This document shows, piece by piece, positions 46,410-55,797 of a stretch of 64,000 bases of DNA. A model generated the notes under the pieces. That model was not told where the DNA came from and did not search any database. It saw only the letters and a list, made by a program, of their open reading frames with translations. This DNA is from Ralstonia sp. UNC404CL21Col. GTDB taxonomy: Bacteria; Pseudomonadota; Gammaproteobacteria; Burkholderiales; Burkholderiaceae. The position numbers were made by a program, and so were the translations under genes. The DNA lies in NCBI RefSeq assembly GCF_000620465.1, contig NZ_JIBE01000003.1, forward strand, positions 806,001 to 870,000, read 5' to 3'. Each line of letters opens with the position of its first letter. Positions within the stretch are counted from its first letter, which is position 1.

Positions 46410-47200
46410 GCGTCGTCCTCGTCAGCTGTCGCCTGCGCGGCCCGTCGGCGCTGCCATTGCAGGCGCGCGGCCGCTTCGTCTGCCGCCAGGCCGGCGGCCA
46501 TCGCGCCGGTGACGGCAATCACGAGGCTCAATCGATACGGCAGCTTGAAGGCAACCAGCGCCAGCACCGCCGCCACAGCCACCGCCATGAGCGTGGCACG
46601 GCTACGAATGGTCGACACCATGACAGGAATGAGCGCAAGCGTCCCGGCCAGCGCCAGGCCCCACGCATCAGGGAACAGGCTCGCCGCGACGATGCCCAGG
46701 ATGGACGACACCTGCCAGCCCACGAAGCTCAGCAGGACCATGCCCCAGTAATAGCCCTCCTTGCCCGCCTGAGGCGCGGCCGAGGGGTACCGCTGAGTGA
46801 ACAGCACGAACGGCAGATCGCCGTTGAACACACCCAGAACCACGCGCCGCATGAACGGCAGATGCCCGAAATGCTGCATCAGCCCGGCGCTGAAGATGAT
46901 GAAGCGCACGTTCACGATGAAGGCCGTCAGCAGCGCCGTCCAGATCGGCAACCCCGCCGCCAACAGCGGCAGCACCGCCAGCTGCGACGACCCGGCATAC
47001 ACGAAGATCGTCATGCCGATGGCCTGCGGGATGGTGAGCACCGACTTGCTCATCGCCACGCCAGTCACCAGCCCCCAGGTCAGCACCGGCGGCATCGACG
47101 GCATATAGGCGCGCACGCCGGCAAAGAAGCCCGCGCGTTCTGCTGGATCAATGGCCTCCCAGCGGCGCTGCAATGCCGCTGCCCAGCGGACTAGCGCCAT
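46406..47200 (-). CDS. azlC: AzlC-family export permease
   Basis: 264 residues, about seven membrane segments. FFAGVRAYMPSMPPVLTWGLVTGVAMSKSVLT and MTIFVYAGSSQLAVLPLLAAGLPIWTALLTAFIVNVRFIIFSA are hallmark regions of AzlC. It forms an exporter with AzlD for branched-chain amino acids. A palindrome over its promoter (47330-47347) suggests control by an amino-acid-responsive regulator. Confidence 0.93.
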   Translation of the reverse strand: MALVRWAAALQRRWEAIDPAERAGFFAGVRAYMPSMPPVLTWGLVTGVAMSKSVLTIPQAIGMTIFVYAGSSQLAVLPLLAAGLPIWTALLTAFIVNVRFIIFSAGLMQHFGHLPFMRRVVLGVFNGDLPFVLFTQRYPSAAPQAGKEGYYWGMVLLSFVGWQVSSILGIVAASLFPDAWGLALAGTLALIPVMVSTIRSRATLMAVAVAAVLALVAFKLPYRLSLVIAVTGAMAAGLAADEAAARLQWQRRRAAQATADEDDA

Positions 47201-47525
47201 GGCGCCCCCAAAAGTGGCGAATCAGACTCTTTTTGATGAGCCGGGCAGGGGCAGCCGGCAGCGCGGGCGCGCAGGAACGTCGGGGGCGACATGGGTGGCT
47301 CGTAGGAAACACACAATTATACTTTTGATGTTAAGCATCCGCTTAACGGCAAAGCGCGCGTCCGACCAATGGAACGATTCATGCCGGGCGCCACGCACTG
47401 CAACAATCGGCGTTGGCGCGCCTGCGCCCACCCCTTACAATTTCGCCTTTGTCGGTTCTTGAACCTGCGGCCCATATCACGGCGTGGCTGACCTGCTCAG
47501 ACCGCGCCGGCATTCCTCACTCACC
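47201..47525. other. 325-base divergent control region
   Basis: Between azlC (minus) and the zinc-finger gene (plus). Contains a minus-strand TATAAT box (47316-47321) and a palindrome (see next entry). No gene seen: open frames here lack ribosome sites and conserved features. Confidence 0.5.
47316..47347 (-). promoter_or_regulatory. azlC promoter with overlapping palindrome
   Basis: Minus-strand TATAAT at 47316-47321 with TTAAGC-type -35 box inside the perfect palindrome GTTAAGC-ATCC-GCTTAAC (47330-47347). A repressor bound here would block the promoter; an Lrp-type or LysR-type regulator is possible. Confidence 0.55.
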
Positions 47526-47723
47526 ATGACCACGCAAACCGCACCCACGATCGAAATCGGCGCAGACGACCTGCCGCTGCACTGCCCGACCGCCAAAACG
47601 CCGGCCTGGAACTACCACCCGCGCGTGTTCCTCGACATCGCCGACACCGGCGAAGCCAAGTGCCCGTACTGCGGCACCGTCTACAAGCTGGCCCCCGGCG
47701 TTGAACTGAAGGGCCACCATTGA
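47526..47723 (+). CDS. CHCC-type zinc-finger protein (65 aa)
   Basis: 65 residues from ATG 47526. HCPTAKTPAWNYHPRVFLDI followed by KCPYCGTVYKL gives the Cys-His-Cys-Cys zinc site known from the small bacterial zf-CHCC proteins and mitochondrial NDUFS6. A link to respiratory complex I assembly is known for the eukaryotic protein; the role in bacteria is open. 49 bases upstream of waaF and likely co-transcribed. Confidence 0.88.
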   Translation: MTTQTAPTIEIGADDLPLHCPTAKTPAWNYHPRVFLDIADTGEAKCPYCGTVYKLAPGVELKGHH

Positions 47724-47772
47724 GCCCGATTCACCTGCAGTACACCGGTCGCGGCACTCGCCTGGCGATTCG

Positions 47773-48798
47773 ATGATGCGCAAGATTCTCGTCGTCGCCC
47801 CCAACTGGATCGGTGATGCGCTGATGGCGCAGCCGCTGTTCGCGCAACTCAAGGCGCGGCACCCGCGCGCGCAGATCCACGCGATCGCCCCGAAATGGGT
47901 GGCGCCCGTGCTCGCGCGCATGCCGGAAATCGCGCGCGTGCTGCCGACCGAACTCGCCCACGGCAAGCTGCAGCTCGGCAGCCGTACGATGTTCGCCCAG
48001 CAGCTCAAGGGCGAAACCTTCGATGCAGCGTACGTGCTGCCGAATTCGTTCAAGAGCGCGCTGATCCCGTGGCTGGCCGGCATTCCGCTGCGCATCGGCT
48101 ACAAGGGCGAGTCGCGCCTGGGCGTGCTGAACGTGCGCTACCCGAATCCGCCCAAGAACGCGCGTCCGCCGATGGTGCAGCACTACGCCGCGCTGGCTTT
48201 CAAGCCGCACGCCAAGCTGCCCGACACGCTGCCCGATCCGAAGCTGGACGTCGATGTGCAGCGCGTGGCCGCCACGTCCGCCAAGTTCGGCATTCCGGGC
48301 AACGCGCGGCTGATTGCCTTCTGCCCCGGCGCGGAATACGGCCCGGCCAAGCGCTGGCCGGCCGAGCATTTCGCGGAGCTGGCGCAGATGCTGCGCCGCT
48401 CGTTCCCGTACGCGCAGATCGTTGCGCTCGGTTCAGGCAAGGACCGCGACATGGCCAACGCCATCGTCGAGCGCGCGCCGTTCGTGCGCAACCTGTGCGG
48501 CGAGACCTCGCTCGACGAGGCGATCGAACTGCTTGCCCGCGCCGAAGCCGCCATCTGCAACGACTCCGGCCTGATGCACGTGACGGCTGCCCTGGGACGC
48601 CCACAGGTGGCCGTATTCGGCTCCAGCGACCCCCGCCACACGCCGCCGCTGTCGCCCGCTGCGAGTATCATGTGGCTCCATCTGGAGTGCAGCCCGTGCT
48701 TTGCGCGCGAATGCCCGCTGGGCCACTTGCGCTGCCTGCGCGACATCGGCCCCGAGATGGTGTTTCATGAATTGCGCCGGCTGCTGCAGCCGCAGTAA
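47773..48798 (+). CDS. waaF: WaaF, ADP-heptose:LPS heptosyltransferase II
   Basis: 341 residues. KILVVAPNWIGDALMAQPLFAQLK opening, WLAGIPLRIGYKGESRLGVLN, FCPGAEYGPAKRWPAEHFAELA (ADP-heptose binding) and AICNDSGLMHVTAALGRPQVAVFGSSDPRHTPP, all typical GT9 heptosyltransferase II motifs. Adds the second heptose to the lipopolysaccharide inner core at the cytoplasmic side. Two ATGs in tandem (47773, 47776). Confidence 0.95.
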   Translation: MMRKILVVAPNWIGDALMAQPLFAQLKARHPRAQIHAIAPKWVAPVLARMPEIARVLPTELAHGKLQLGSRTMFAQQLKGETFDAAYVLPNSFKSALIPWLAGIPLRIGYKGESRLGVLNVRYPNPPKNARPPMVQHYAALAFKPHAKLPDTLPDPKLDVDVQRVAATSAKFGIPGNARLIAFCPGAEYGPAKRWPAEHFAELAQMLRRSFPYAQIVALGSGKDRDMANAIVERAPFVRNLCGETSLDEAIELLARAEAAICNDSGLMHVTAALGRPQVAVFGSSDPRHTPPLSPAASIMWLHLECSPCFARECPLGHLRCLRDIGPEMVFHELRRLLQPQ

Positions 48799-48823
48799 CA
48801 CGCTCTCCTCAACTTTCATCGCC

Positions 48824-49264
48824 ATGCCACGATTTGCCCGCCTGTTCGAAGCCGCCGAGGACATCCTCGAAGCCTATCGCGATGCACTCAAGCGCCGCGA
48901 TGCCGATGGCGCGCTCAAGCTGTGGCTCGACGAGGATTCGGTGAGCTTCATCCTGCCCGACGGGCAGCGCCTGCACGGCCACGAGCAACTGCGCGGCTGC
49001 CTCGATGCGCTGGTCGAGAAGAACCCGGTCTGGATCGAATGCCTCTCGCAGCAGGTGCATTCGTCCCTGGGCGTGTCGATCTTCGAAGCCACCGAAGCGC
49101 TGCGCTTCTCGGCCACCGCCACCGAGGCCGATCTGTACGTGCACACGACCTACGTGCTGATGCAGAACCACGAAGGCTGGCGCATCGCCCATGTGCATTC
49201 CAGCCAGGCCGCCGAAGAACGCGTGGCTGCGTCCATCGCCAGCGTCACGCACTCTCTGCACTAA
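48824..49264 (+). CDS. NTF2-like (SnoaL-type) protein
   Basis: 146 residues from ATG 48824. Opening LFEAAEDILEAYRDALKRRDADGALKLWLDEDSVSFILPDGQRLHGHEQL and ending TTYVLMQNHEGWRIAHVHSS fit the cone-shaped NTF2-like fold of the SnoaL-3/DUF4440 kind. Function unknown; these small soluble proteins often bind ligands or act as accessory enzymes. 25 bases after waaF. Confidence 0.8.
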   Translation: MPRFARLFEAAEDILEAYRDALKRRDADGALKLWLDEDSVSFILPDGQRLHGHEQLRGCLDALVEKNPVWIECLSQQVHSSLGVSIFEATEALRFSATATEADLYVHTTYVLMQNHEGWRIAHVHSSQAAEERVAASIASVTHSLH

Positions 49265-49298
49265 GCTGCCGCGCTCGGCGTGGCCGCCGTCTCTTTCG

Positions 49299-50375
49299 AT
49301 GACCCATCCGTCTCGCCACGCCACTCCTCTTGAACTGAATCTGAGCGCCCTGCTGGCAGGGCCGTTCGAGCCGCACGCGTTCCGCTCGCCGTGGTGGCTG
49401 ATCGGCGGCAATGCGCAGACGATCGTGCCCGCGCGCCTGTGGCGCTTTCCGCGGATTGCGTATCGGCGCGAACGCTGGGACACGCCCGACCACGACTTCA
49501 TCGACCTCGACTGGACCACGCACGAGACCGACGCGCACGCGCCGCTCGTCGTCATGTTCCACGGCCTGGAGGGCGATTCACGCAGCCATTACGCGCGGCT
49601 GCTGATGGACGCGCTGCGCGCGCGCCGCTGGCCCGGCGTCATTCCGCACTTTCGCGGGTGCTCGGGCGAGGTGAACCTCGCGCCGCGCATGTACCACTGC
49701 GGCGATGGCGCCGAGATCGCGTGGATCCTCGAACGCCTATATCGGACGGTTTGCCAGCCGCAGGGCCGCAAGCTGCTGGTTGTCGGCATCTCGCTAGGCG
49801 GCAACGCGCTGCTGCGCTACCTGGGCGAACACGGCGCCGATGCCCGCTACGTGACCGCGGCTGCGACGGTTTCCGCACCGCTGGACATGCGCGCCGGCGG
49901 CGCAGCGCTGTCCAAAGGCTTCAACATGGTCTACACGCGCATGTTTCTGCGCACGCTCAAAGCCAAGGCCAATGCGAAGCTCGACCAGCACCCCGGCCTG
50001 TACGACCGCGACGCCATGATGGCCACGCGCACGTTGGGGCAGTTCGACAACGTCGTCACCGCGCCGCTGCACGGTTTTCGCGACGTGCTCGACTACTGGA
50101 CGCGCGCGTCGTCGAAGCCCGTGCTGCGCGACGTGCGTGTGCCGGCGCTGGTGCTGAACGCACGCAACGATCCGTTCCTGCCCGGACAGCATCTGCCGGG
50201 CGTGGCCGACGTGTCACCCGACATCACGCTGGACCAGCCGCTGCACGGCGGCCACGTCGGCTTCCTGCTGCGCCATGGCAAGACGGGCCGCGTCGATTGG
50301 ATGCCTGCACGCGTCCTGCGCTTTTTCGATGATGTACTGGGCCGCCAAGCCAACGCGGAGGATGCTCATGGATGA
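49299..50375 (+). CDS. YheT-type alpha/beta hydrolase
   Basis: 358 residues. FRSPWWLIGGNAQTIVPARLWR at the start, MFHGLEGDSRSHYARLLMDAL (oxyanion region), nucleophile elbow VVGISLGGNALLRYLGE, and the late motifs NARNDPFLPG (Asp) and HGGHVGFLL (His). This is the COG0429/YheT family of predicted esterases of unknown substrate. The last eight bases overlap the next gene. Confidence 0.92.
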   Translation: MTHPSRHATPLELNLSALLAGPFEPHAFRSPWWLIGGNAQTIVPARLWRFPRIAYRRERWDTPDHDFIDLDWTTHETDAHAPLVVMFHGLEGDSRSHYARLLMDALRARRWPGVIPHFRGCSGEVNLAPRMYHCGDGAEIAWILERLYRTVCQPQGRKLLVVGISLGGNALLRYLGEHGADARYVTAAATVSAPLDMRAGGAALSKGFNMVYTRMFLRTLKAKANAKLDQHPGLYDRDAMMATRTLGQFDNVVTAPLHGFRDVLDYWTRASSKPVLRDVRVPALVLNARNDPFLPGQHLPGVADVSPDITLDQPLHGGHVGFLLRHGKTGRVDWMPARVLRFFDDVLGRQANAEDAHG

Positions 50376-50949
50376 CATCGTCCGCCAGGCCATGGCCAAG
50401 TGGCCGAACGTGCCGAATTGCTTTGGCTGGCTGGCGCTGGATCGGCGCGGCCAATGGCGCATGCGCAACGAATATGCGCAGGCCAACAAACTGTCCGGCG
50501 AGCCGATTCGCCACACGGCGCTCATCGACTTCATCGTGCGCAACTACGCGCATGACGATGCCGGACGCTGGTTCTTCCAGAACGGGCCACAGCGCGTGTT
50601 TGTCGAACTCGATTACACGCCCTGGGTGGCGCGGCTGTCGGCCGATGGCGCGCCGCCAGCGTTCACGACGACCACAAGCGCTGCGTTCTCGCCGACCGGC
50701 TGCTTTGTCGACGAACAAGGCAGCGTGCTGCTGCCCGGTTACGTGGGCGGATACGACGCAGAGGAAACCGTCGCCCTGCTGCACGATCATGACTTGGAGC
50801 CGTTTTCTTCGTTGGCCAACTGGCACGGAGAGGCGTGCGGAGCGGCGCTCGGAACGCTGACGCTGGGTGACCGGACATTCGACATTGAGCCGATTGCGCG
50901 CGCGGAAGTCGCAAAGCGCTATGGCTTCGTTGCGCGGCCAGCGGAATAG
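50368..50949 (+). CDS. Conserved protein of unknown function (193 aa)
   Basis: 193 residues, soluble. ATG 50368 is selected because GGAGG lies six bases upstream, inside the end of the hydrolase gene; another ATG at 50362 is too close. Conserved-looking segments: VPNCFGWLALDRRGQWRMRNEYAQ, GRWFFQNGPQRVFVELDYTPWV and CFVDEQGSVLLPGYVGG. I associate it with a conserved DUF of Burkholderiales (DUF2946/DUF2944 type numbers, not certain). Overlap with the hydrolase implies shared expression. Confidence 0.75.
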   Translation: MDDIVRQAMAKWPNVPNCFGWLALDRRGQWRMRNEYAQANKLSGEPIRHTALIDFIVRNYAHDDAGRWFFQNGPQRVFVELDYTPWVARLSADGAPPAFTTTTSAAFSPTGCFVDEQGSVLLPGYVGGYDAEETVALLHDHDLEPFSSLANWHGEACGAALGTLTLGDRTFDIEPIARAEVAKRYGFVARPAE

Positions 50950-50969
50950 CCGCGATAGGCCCACCGGCT

Positions 50970-52673
50970 CTACTTCGGCAGCGCCTTGTCTTCCGCCTTC
51001 TCTTCCCGGTATTGCCGCTCCATCTGGTGCAAGCGCGCATCGACTTCGGATAACGTGTAGAAATCCGCATCCCCCGCATCGCGGGCGAGCTTCAGTTGCT
51101 CCACAGCCGATCCCCACGCCCCATCCCGCGCGTATTTCTCCGCCAGCGCGCGATGCTGCTCAACGCGCTTGCCCTTGTCGGCATAGGCCCGGGCGAGCAT
51201 GTCCCACCAGATCGGCTGGGCAGTGTCTTCGCGGGTCTTGTCTTTCAGATACGGAATCGCGTCATCGGTCCGGCCGGCCGAGAGCAGCGTTTGCGCATAG
51301 GTGATGCCCACCGCGCGCGACAGCGGATACGCAGCCAGCGCCGCGCGTGCCAACGTCAGCGCCTCGGGCGCACGGTTACGCGCGCGTGCCAGTTCGATGG
51401 CGGTGACATCCAACTCGACGCTGCCCGACGTGATGCCGGGAATGTTGCCGTACAGACGTCGCGCTTCCTGCAGCGCTTGTTCAGCGTCATCCAGCCGCCC
51501 CGCCATCTGATTGGCAACTGCCACGCCGTACCACAAGGCTGCGCGCTTCTCGACCGGCGCATCCGGCGCTGACGACAATTGCGAGCGCATCGCATTGCGC
51601 ACGTCGATATAGCCGCTCGTCGACGTTTCCTGCAGCACGCGCGCACGCACCTTCGCAAAACCAAATTCCGGGCGACGCGGTTGGCGCGGATGCGGCAAGC
51701 CACGCGCGCGGTCCTCCATGTCGGCGATGCGCTCGCCGGTCAGCGGGTGGGTGCGCGCATAGCCGGGAATCACGCCCGTATCAGCAATGTTCGTGACGCG
51801 CTGCAGGCGACGGAAGAAGTCCGGCATGCCGTCCGGGTTGTAGCCCGCGCCCGTGAGCAGCGTAAAACCGACGCGATCGGCCTCGCGCTCCGCGCCGCGC
51901 GAGAACGCGAGCTGGTTCGACACCGCCGCCGCCTGCCCGCCCATCGCGAGGGCCTGCGCGGCGTCCCCGCTCTTGGTGGCCGCAAGACCGGCCAGCAGAA
52001 TCGAGGCCAGCGCAATCCACATCGACTCGCCGGATTTATCAATGCCGCGCGCAATATGCCGCTGCAGCACGTGACCGATTTCGTGGCCTAGCACCGACGC
52101 CAGCTCCGATTCGCTCTCGGTCGCGACCAACGTGCCCGTGTTCACGCCGATGTAGCCGCCCGGCAATGCAAATGCATTGATGCCGGGATCGCGCACCGCA
52201 AACAGCTCAAAGCTCGACGCCGACGTACTGCCCGCCACGTGCTGACGGCGCGCCGCTTCGATGAGCTTGTAGCCGATGGTGTTGAGGTAGTCGGTAATCA
52301 GCGGGTCGGGCACGAAGTCCGGATCGCGGCGTATCTGGCGCATCACACGGTCGCCCAGGCGACGCTCCATCTCGGGCGACAACGACGCCGTCGACGGATC
52401 GCCCATATCGGGCAACTCGTACGTCGGCGCATCAATGACAGTCGGCTCCTTCGGCAAGTACGGCGACTGCCGTCCGATCTGCACGCTGCGATTCAGGTTG
52501 CTCTGCACCTGATCGGCCGCCGCGGCGGAACCCAACCCCGGGTTGACCGAGGCCGCCGGCGCGGACGCCACCGCCTGCGCCAGCACGGGCAGCGGCAGGG
52601 GCGCAAGCCACGTCGACAACAACACAGCAGCCGTCAGCTTGCGGGCGCGCGGCCGAAAAAGTGAAAGCGTCAT
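50970..52673 (-). CDS. M48 metalloprotease with TPR repeats, BepA-like
   Basis: 567 residues from ATG 52673. Signal peptide (LTAAVLLSTWLAPLPLPVLAQ), then the protease domain with zinc motif His197-Glu198-Ile-Gly-His201 and the downstream EREADRVGFTLL (third ligand Glu). The C-terminal half has helical TPR-like repeats (WYGVAVANQMAGRLDDAEQALQEARRLYGN and more). BepA in E. coli quality-controls LPS assembly protein LptD in the periplasm; the same role is plausible. Divergent from moaC. Confidence 0.92.
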   Translation of the reverse strand: MTLSLFRPRARKLTAAVLLSTWLAPLPLPVLAQAVASAPAASVNPGLGSAAAADQVQSNLNRSVQIGRQSPYLPKEPTVIDAPTYELPDMGDPSTASLSPEMERRLGDRVMRQIRRDPDFVPDPLITDYLNTIGYKLIEAARRQHVAGSTSASSFELFAVRDPGINAFALPGGYIGVNTGTLVATESESELASVLGHEIGHVLQRHIARGIDKSGESMWIALASILLAGLAATKSGDAAQALAMGGQAAAVSNQLAFSRGAEREADRVGFTLLTGAGYNPDGMPDFFRRLQRVTNIADTGVIPGYARTHPLTGERIADMEDRARGLPHPRQPRRPEFGFAKVRARVLQETSTSGYIDVRNAMRSQLSSAPDAPVEKRAALWYGVAVANQMAGRLDDAEQALQEARRLYGNIPGITSGSVELDVTAIELARARNRAPEALTLARAALAAYPLSRAVGITYAQTLLSAGRTDDAIPYLKDKTREDTAQPIWWDMLARAYADKGKRVEQHRALAEKYARDGAWGSAVEQLKLARDAGDADFYTLSEVDARLHQMERQYREEKAEDKALPK

Positions 52674-52778
52674 ACGGAAAGCACGGAGAGCGGAATCAGC
52701 GCGGCCACATCGCCGCAAGCCGGGTGCTTGCTATCATAAAACGCTTCGCACCCTGCCCCGCAAAACGCGCTGTCACTC

Positions 52779-53255
52779 ATGTCGCAACTCACCCACTTCG
52801 ATTCCGCCGGACAAGCCCATATGGTTGATGTCGGCGACAAGGCCGTCACGCACCGCGTGGCCGTCGCCACCGGTACGATCCGCATGCTGCCCGAGACGTT
52901 TGCGCTGGTGCGCGATGGCAATGCCAAGAAAGGCGATGTGCTGGGCATCGCGCGAATTGCGGCGATTCAGGGGTCCAAGCGGACTTCGGACTTGATCCCG
53001 CTCTGCCATCCGTTGGCATTGACGAAGGTAGCGGTTGAGTTTCAACTGAGCGAGGCCGAGCACAGCGTGCGCTGCAATGTACGTGCAGAAACCCGAGGGC
53101 AGACCGGCGTCGAAATGGAGGCCCTGACAGCGGTGCAGGTGGGGCTGCTGACGATCTACGACATGTGCAAGGCTGTGGATCGGGGGATGGTGATTGGGGA
53201 TGTGCGGCTGCTAGAAAAGCATGGGGGGAAGTCGGGGGAGTGGGCGGCGGGATAA
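52779..53255 (+). CDS. moaC: MoaC, cyclic pyranopterin monophosphate synthase
   Basis: 158 residues. TRDPLCHP-type motif [44 protein letters not shown] with the active-site Lys and Asp, typical of MoaC, which completes the first step of molybdenum cofactor synthesis after MoaA. Its end is unusually G-rich (53210-53253). Ends at a bidirectional terminator. Confidence 0.96.
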   Translation: MSQLTHFDSAGQAHMVDVGDKAVTHRVAVATGTIRMLPETFALVRDGNAKKGDVLGIARIAAIQGSKRTSDLIPLCHPLALTKVAVEFQLSEAEHSVRCNVRAETRGQTGVEMEALTAVQVGLLTIYDMCKAVDRGMVIGDVRLLEKHGGKSGEWAAG

Positions 53256-53270
53256 TCGTCTGCCCGACAA

Positions 53271-53300
53271 AAAAAGAGCGTCTTTCTGACGCTCTTTTTT
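53271..53300. terminator. Bidirectional terminator between moaC and pilin 1
   Basis: Stem AGAGCGTC / GACGCTCT, five-base loop, flanked by a run of A on the left and T on the right. Confidence 0.85.
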
Positions 53301-53318
53301 GCTTACGGCGGAGGGAAG

Positions 53319-53822
53319 TCAGCGGCACTCAGGTGGAGCATATTTAGCATCCAACGTGGGAGTAGTGCTCAGTTTCACGTTACCCTCGGGCAGAATTTTT
53401 CCGCCTGCTGCGCAAACCCATTGAATTGCAGCCATAGGCACACTGCCAGCTTGTAGGTTGGCACTATCCGAATACGGCGTCAGAACCAACTTACTCTTGT
53501 CGACTGGCACTATTTTCGAGTCGTAGGTTACAACCACTTCACCGGTGTCTTTATCAACAGTCAGCGCCGAAACATTCTTGGTTGTCGTGAATGTCGACAT
53601 TCCTTTGGACAAATCGCTCTGGCCTGCAATAGCGTTTTCCGCAACCAGAGTCTTGGTTTGTGCGGCGATTGTTAGACCTTCGGTAACCTTCGCACGGATG
53701 GTGTAGTCTTGATACGCTGGCACAGCGATCGCGGCCAAGATACCCACAATGGCAACGACAACCATCAACTCAATCAGCGTGAAACCGGACTGTAGGTGCG
53801 CTGGCTTTCTCTTCAATTGCAT
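53319..53822 (-). CDS. Type IV pilin, copy 1 (PilA-like)
   Basis: 167 residues from ATG 53822. A 13-residue leader ends in SG before [27 protein letters not shown], the type IV prepilin signature with Glu5 and N-terminal hydrophobic helix. The variable middle is followed by a C-terminal pair VCAAGGK ... YAPPECR, likely the D-region disulfide. The leader region can fold into a hairpin that covers the ribosome site (see findings). It lies downstream of the ligase gene in the same direction. Confidence 0.95.
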   Translation of the reverse strand: MQLKRKPAHLQSGFTLIELMVVVAIVGILAAIAVPAYQDYTIRAKVTEGLTIAAQTKTLVAENAIAGQSDLSKGMSTFTTTKNVSALTVDKDTGEVVVTYDSKIVPVDKSKLVLTPYSDSANLQAGSVPMAAIQWVCAAGGKILPEGNVKLSTTPTLDAKYAPPECR

Positions 53823-53828
53823 TGATTT

Positions 53829-53894
53829 CTCCTCATCACTTGGTAATTGCTCGACACGGCAACTAAAACCGCAGTCATTGCAAGTGATGAGAAG
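53829..53894 (-). promoter_or_regulatory. 5' leader hairpin masking the pilin 1 ribosome site
   Basis: The mRNA (minus strand) holds CUUCUCAUCACUUG (53881-53894) and CAAGUGAUGAGGAG (53829-53842), which can pair over 14 bases with one G-U and a 38-base loop. The second arm contains the GAGGAG ribosome site six bases before the ATG. The stem would limit translation unless opened. Confidence 0.65.
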
Positions 53895-53999
53895 ACTAAG
53901 CGAGGACGTGAATCGAGCGATATGCCGCAACAAATTTTAACGCATGCAGCTCAAAAATTAAAAATCTTCAAGCTGAGGCTCTTCATAAAACGGCGTAAA

Positions 54000-55724
54000 T
54001 TAGTCCACGCCCGTCAATAGATTTTTAGCTTTCAAGCGCGTGCAAAATTCCTTCGAACCGACCATTTTTTCCTTGCAGACATGCGCGATCAATAGTGAAG
54101 CTCCTACGTAATCTTCAGAGTTCAGATCACGCAGGCGCCTAACCTGAAGTACAGCCTCATCAGTTTTACCTTGGAATGCCAGAGCCACGGCCCAACGCTG
54201 TACCGGACCAGCACTGGGATAGAACTGCACGGCTTGCCGTTCGATTGCAGCTAAGACTGGCGCGAGCTCGTAAGTCATACCAGCATTATTGGCAATAGTC
54301 AGGTTTGCGTACGGTGCTAGCAACAATTGCTTGCTTTCCTGATACTGCCGAAGCGCCGCTTGCGCGCCTCCCTGTTGGTAGTAAAGTTGCTCAATCGGCT
54401 TGTAGTCGATCCACATACGACCCGTCAGAGCAATGCAGCAAACCACAATGATTCCAGTCAATACCCAAGCCATGCTAGCAGATGGGAAACGCAGGGGTCG
54501 ATCGTCGGCGTAACCCAATACAAATGCAAAGGGCAATAGAAAGTAAAGATACTGCAGCGGATACTCAAGCATCGAATGTGCTGCCAGTACCAGAACAACG
54601 GTGTAGAGAAACACGCTGGCGGAGGTGAACGATGATCGTATGGCGACCCGCACCAATCCAGCCAACGGCAGGACTACTGCTAGCAAACCAAAGATACCAA
54701 CCTTCGCTAGGATATCCAAGACGGCATTGTGCGCATTCAAGGACATCGTGACGGGCCCAAGCAGATCGGTTTGCACATACTGATTCCAGGCGTAGTCCCC
54801 CCAACCGCCACCTAACCAGAAGTTGGTCACGAACATATGCCACGCGTGATGCCACATCGGCATGCGATCGGAGGCGCCGTGTTCCATGCGGGTCGCCAAA
54901 GACGTTGGCAGCCCTAAGGCCCACAACATGTTGGCGTAGCTCACCAACCAGTTGCACAACTCAAAAACGAGCAGCAGTAGCAGAGGAGTCGCAATAGCCC
55001 AACCTTTGTGGCCCCCCCGCTGCTTCCAGAACAGTAAGCCAGTCAGAACACCGACGATGCCAGTATGAATCCACGCTGTACGAGAGAACGTCAGCGCCAT
55101 GCCCACCAGAAACATCAATGCACACCCGACTAGGAACGCCCGCACTAGCTTGCTTCCATTTGCAAGATAGACACAGGCTGCCAAGCCAAAACTCAGATAG
55201 GACGCGACGTGATTTGGTTGATTCAGATTGCCCCACATCCGGCGATCTAAAGCAGTAGAGGCTGGCGAAACCAGTGACTCCGGTAACCCCTGCACGCGAA
55301 ACAACTGCAGAAGCTCGATAGCCACAGTCAATAGCGCACCAATTAGAACGCCAACAGCAATGGCCCGTAGCACTCCTGGAATCTCACGGCACCGCGCACC
55401 AATTCCGGTGGCAGCCGCTGCTGCGAGTAGGAACACAATAGCCGCGAACGAATAGAAGGGGTTGATTGGCGTCGCGACGTCCAGTTGAACAATAAGAACG
55501 AGCACCAACGCGACGGGCGCCAGTGCTGCAACGGGAAACACTACTTTCTCCCGCCATGTCGCACCAAGTGCCACCACAGCCAACACTGCCCAACAAACCG
55601 CACTGGCAAATTCGCCATAGAAGGTTGGGATGGGGTATGTGTGTGGCGCAACTAGAAATGGAATTGACCAACACGCTGCAACAGCAAGCGACAGTGGTAT
55701 CAACAAGGCTGGAGAACGGGGCAT
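54000..55724 (-). CDS. O-antigen ligase-like / PglL-type glycosyl-transferring membrane protein
   Basis: 574 residues from ATG 55724. About ten to twelve membrane segments in the first 420 residues, with RMWGNLNQPNHVASYLSFG and LNAHNAVLDILAKVGIFGLL typical of WaaL/PglL enzymes; the C-terminal 150 residues form a soluble periplasmic region (Wzy_C_2/DUF3366-like). Such enzymes move a lipid-linked glycan to LPS or to a protein. Located between pilin genes, so pilin O-glycosylation is the likely job (inference). Base composition is clearly more A+T-rich than flanking core genes. Confidence 0.88.
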   Translation of the reverse strand: MPRSPALLIPLSLAVAACWSIPFLVAPHTYPIPTFYGEFASAVCWAVLAVVALGATWREKVVFPVAALAPVALVLVLIVQLDVATPINPFYSFAAIVFLLAAAAATGIGARCREIPGVLRAIAVGVLIGALLTVAIELLQLFRVQGLPESLVSPASTALDRRMWGNLNQPNHVASYLSFGLAACVYLANGSKLVRAFLVGCALMFLVGMALTFSRTAWIHTGIVGVLTGLLFWKQRGGHKGWAIATPLLLLLVFELCNWLVSYANMLWALGLPTSLATRMEHGASDRMPMWHHAWHMFVTNFWLGGGWGDYAWNQYVQTDLLGPVTMSLNAHNAVLDILAKVGIFGLLAVVLPLAGLVRVAIRSSFTSASVFLYTVVLVLAAHSMLEYPLQYLYFLLPFAFVLGYADDRPLRFPSASMAWVLTGIIVVCCIALTGRMWIDYKPIEQLYYQQGGAQAALRQYQESKQLLLAPYANLTIANNAGMTYELAPVLAAIERQAVQFYPSAGPVQRWAVALAFQGKTDEAVLQVRRLRDLNSEDYVGASLLIAHVCKEKMVGSKEFCTRLKAKNLLTGVD

Positions 55725-55750
55725 CAGGGGATAGAAGAACAGACACCAAA

Positions 55751-55776
55751 CAAAAAGAGCGCCCGAAGGCGCTCTT
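55751..55776 (-). terminator. Terminator between pilin 2 and the ligase
   Basis: Stem AGAGCGCC / GGCGCTCT with CGAA loop, followed on the minus strand by five Ts. It would end most pilin 2 transcripts and let only part read into the ligase gene. Confidence 0.8.
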
Positions 55777-55797
55777 GCCAATAAGCTAGCTTATAGC

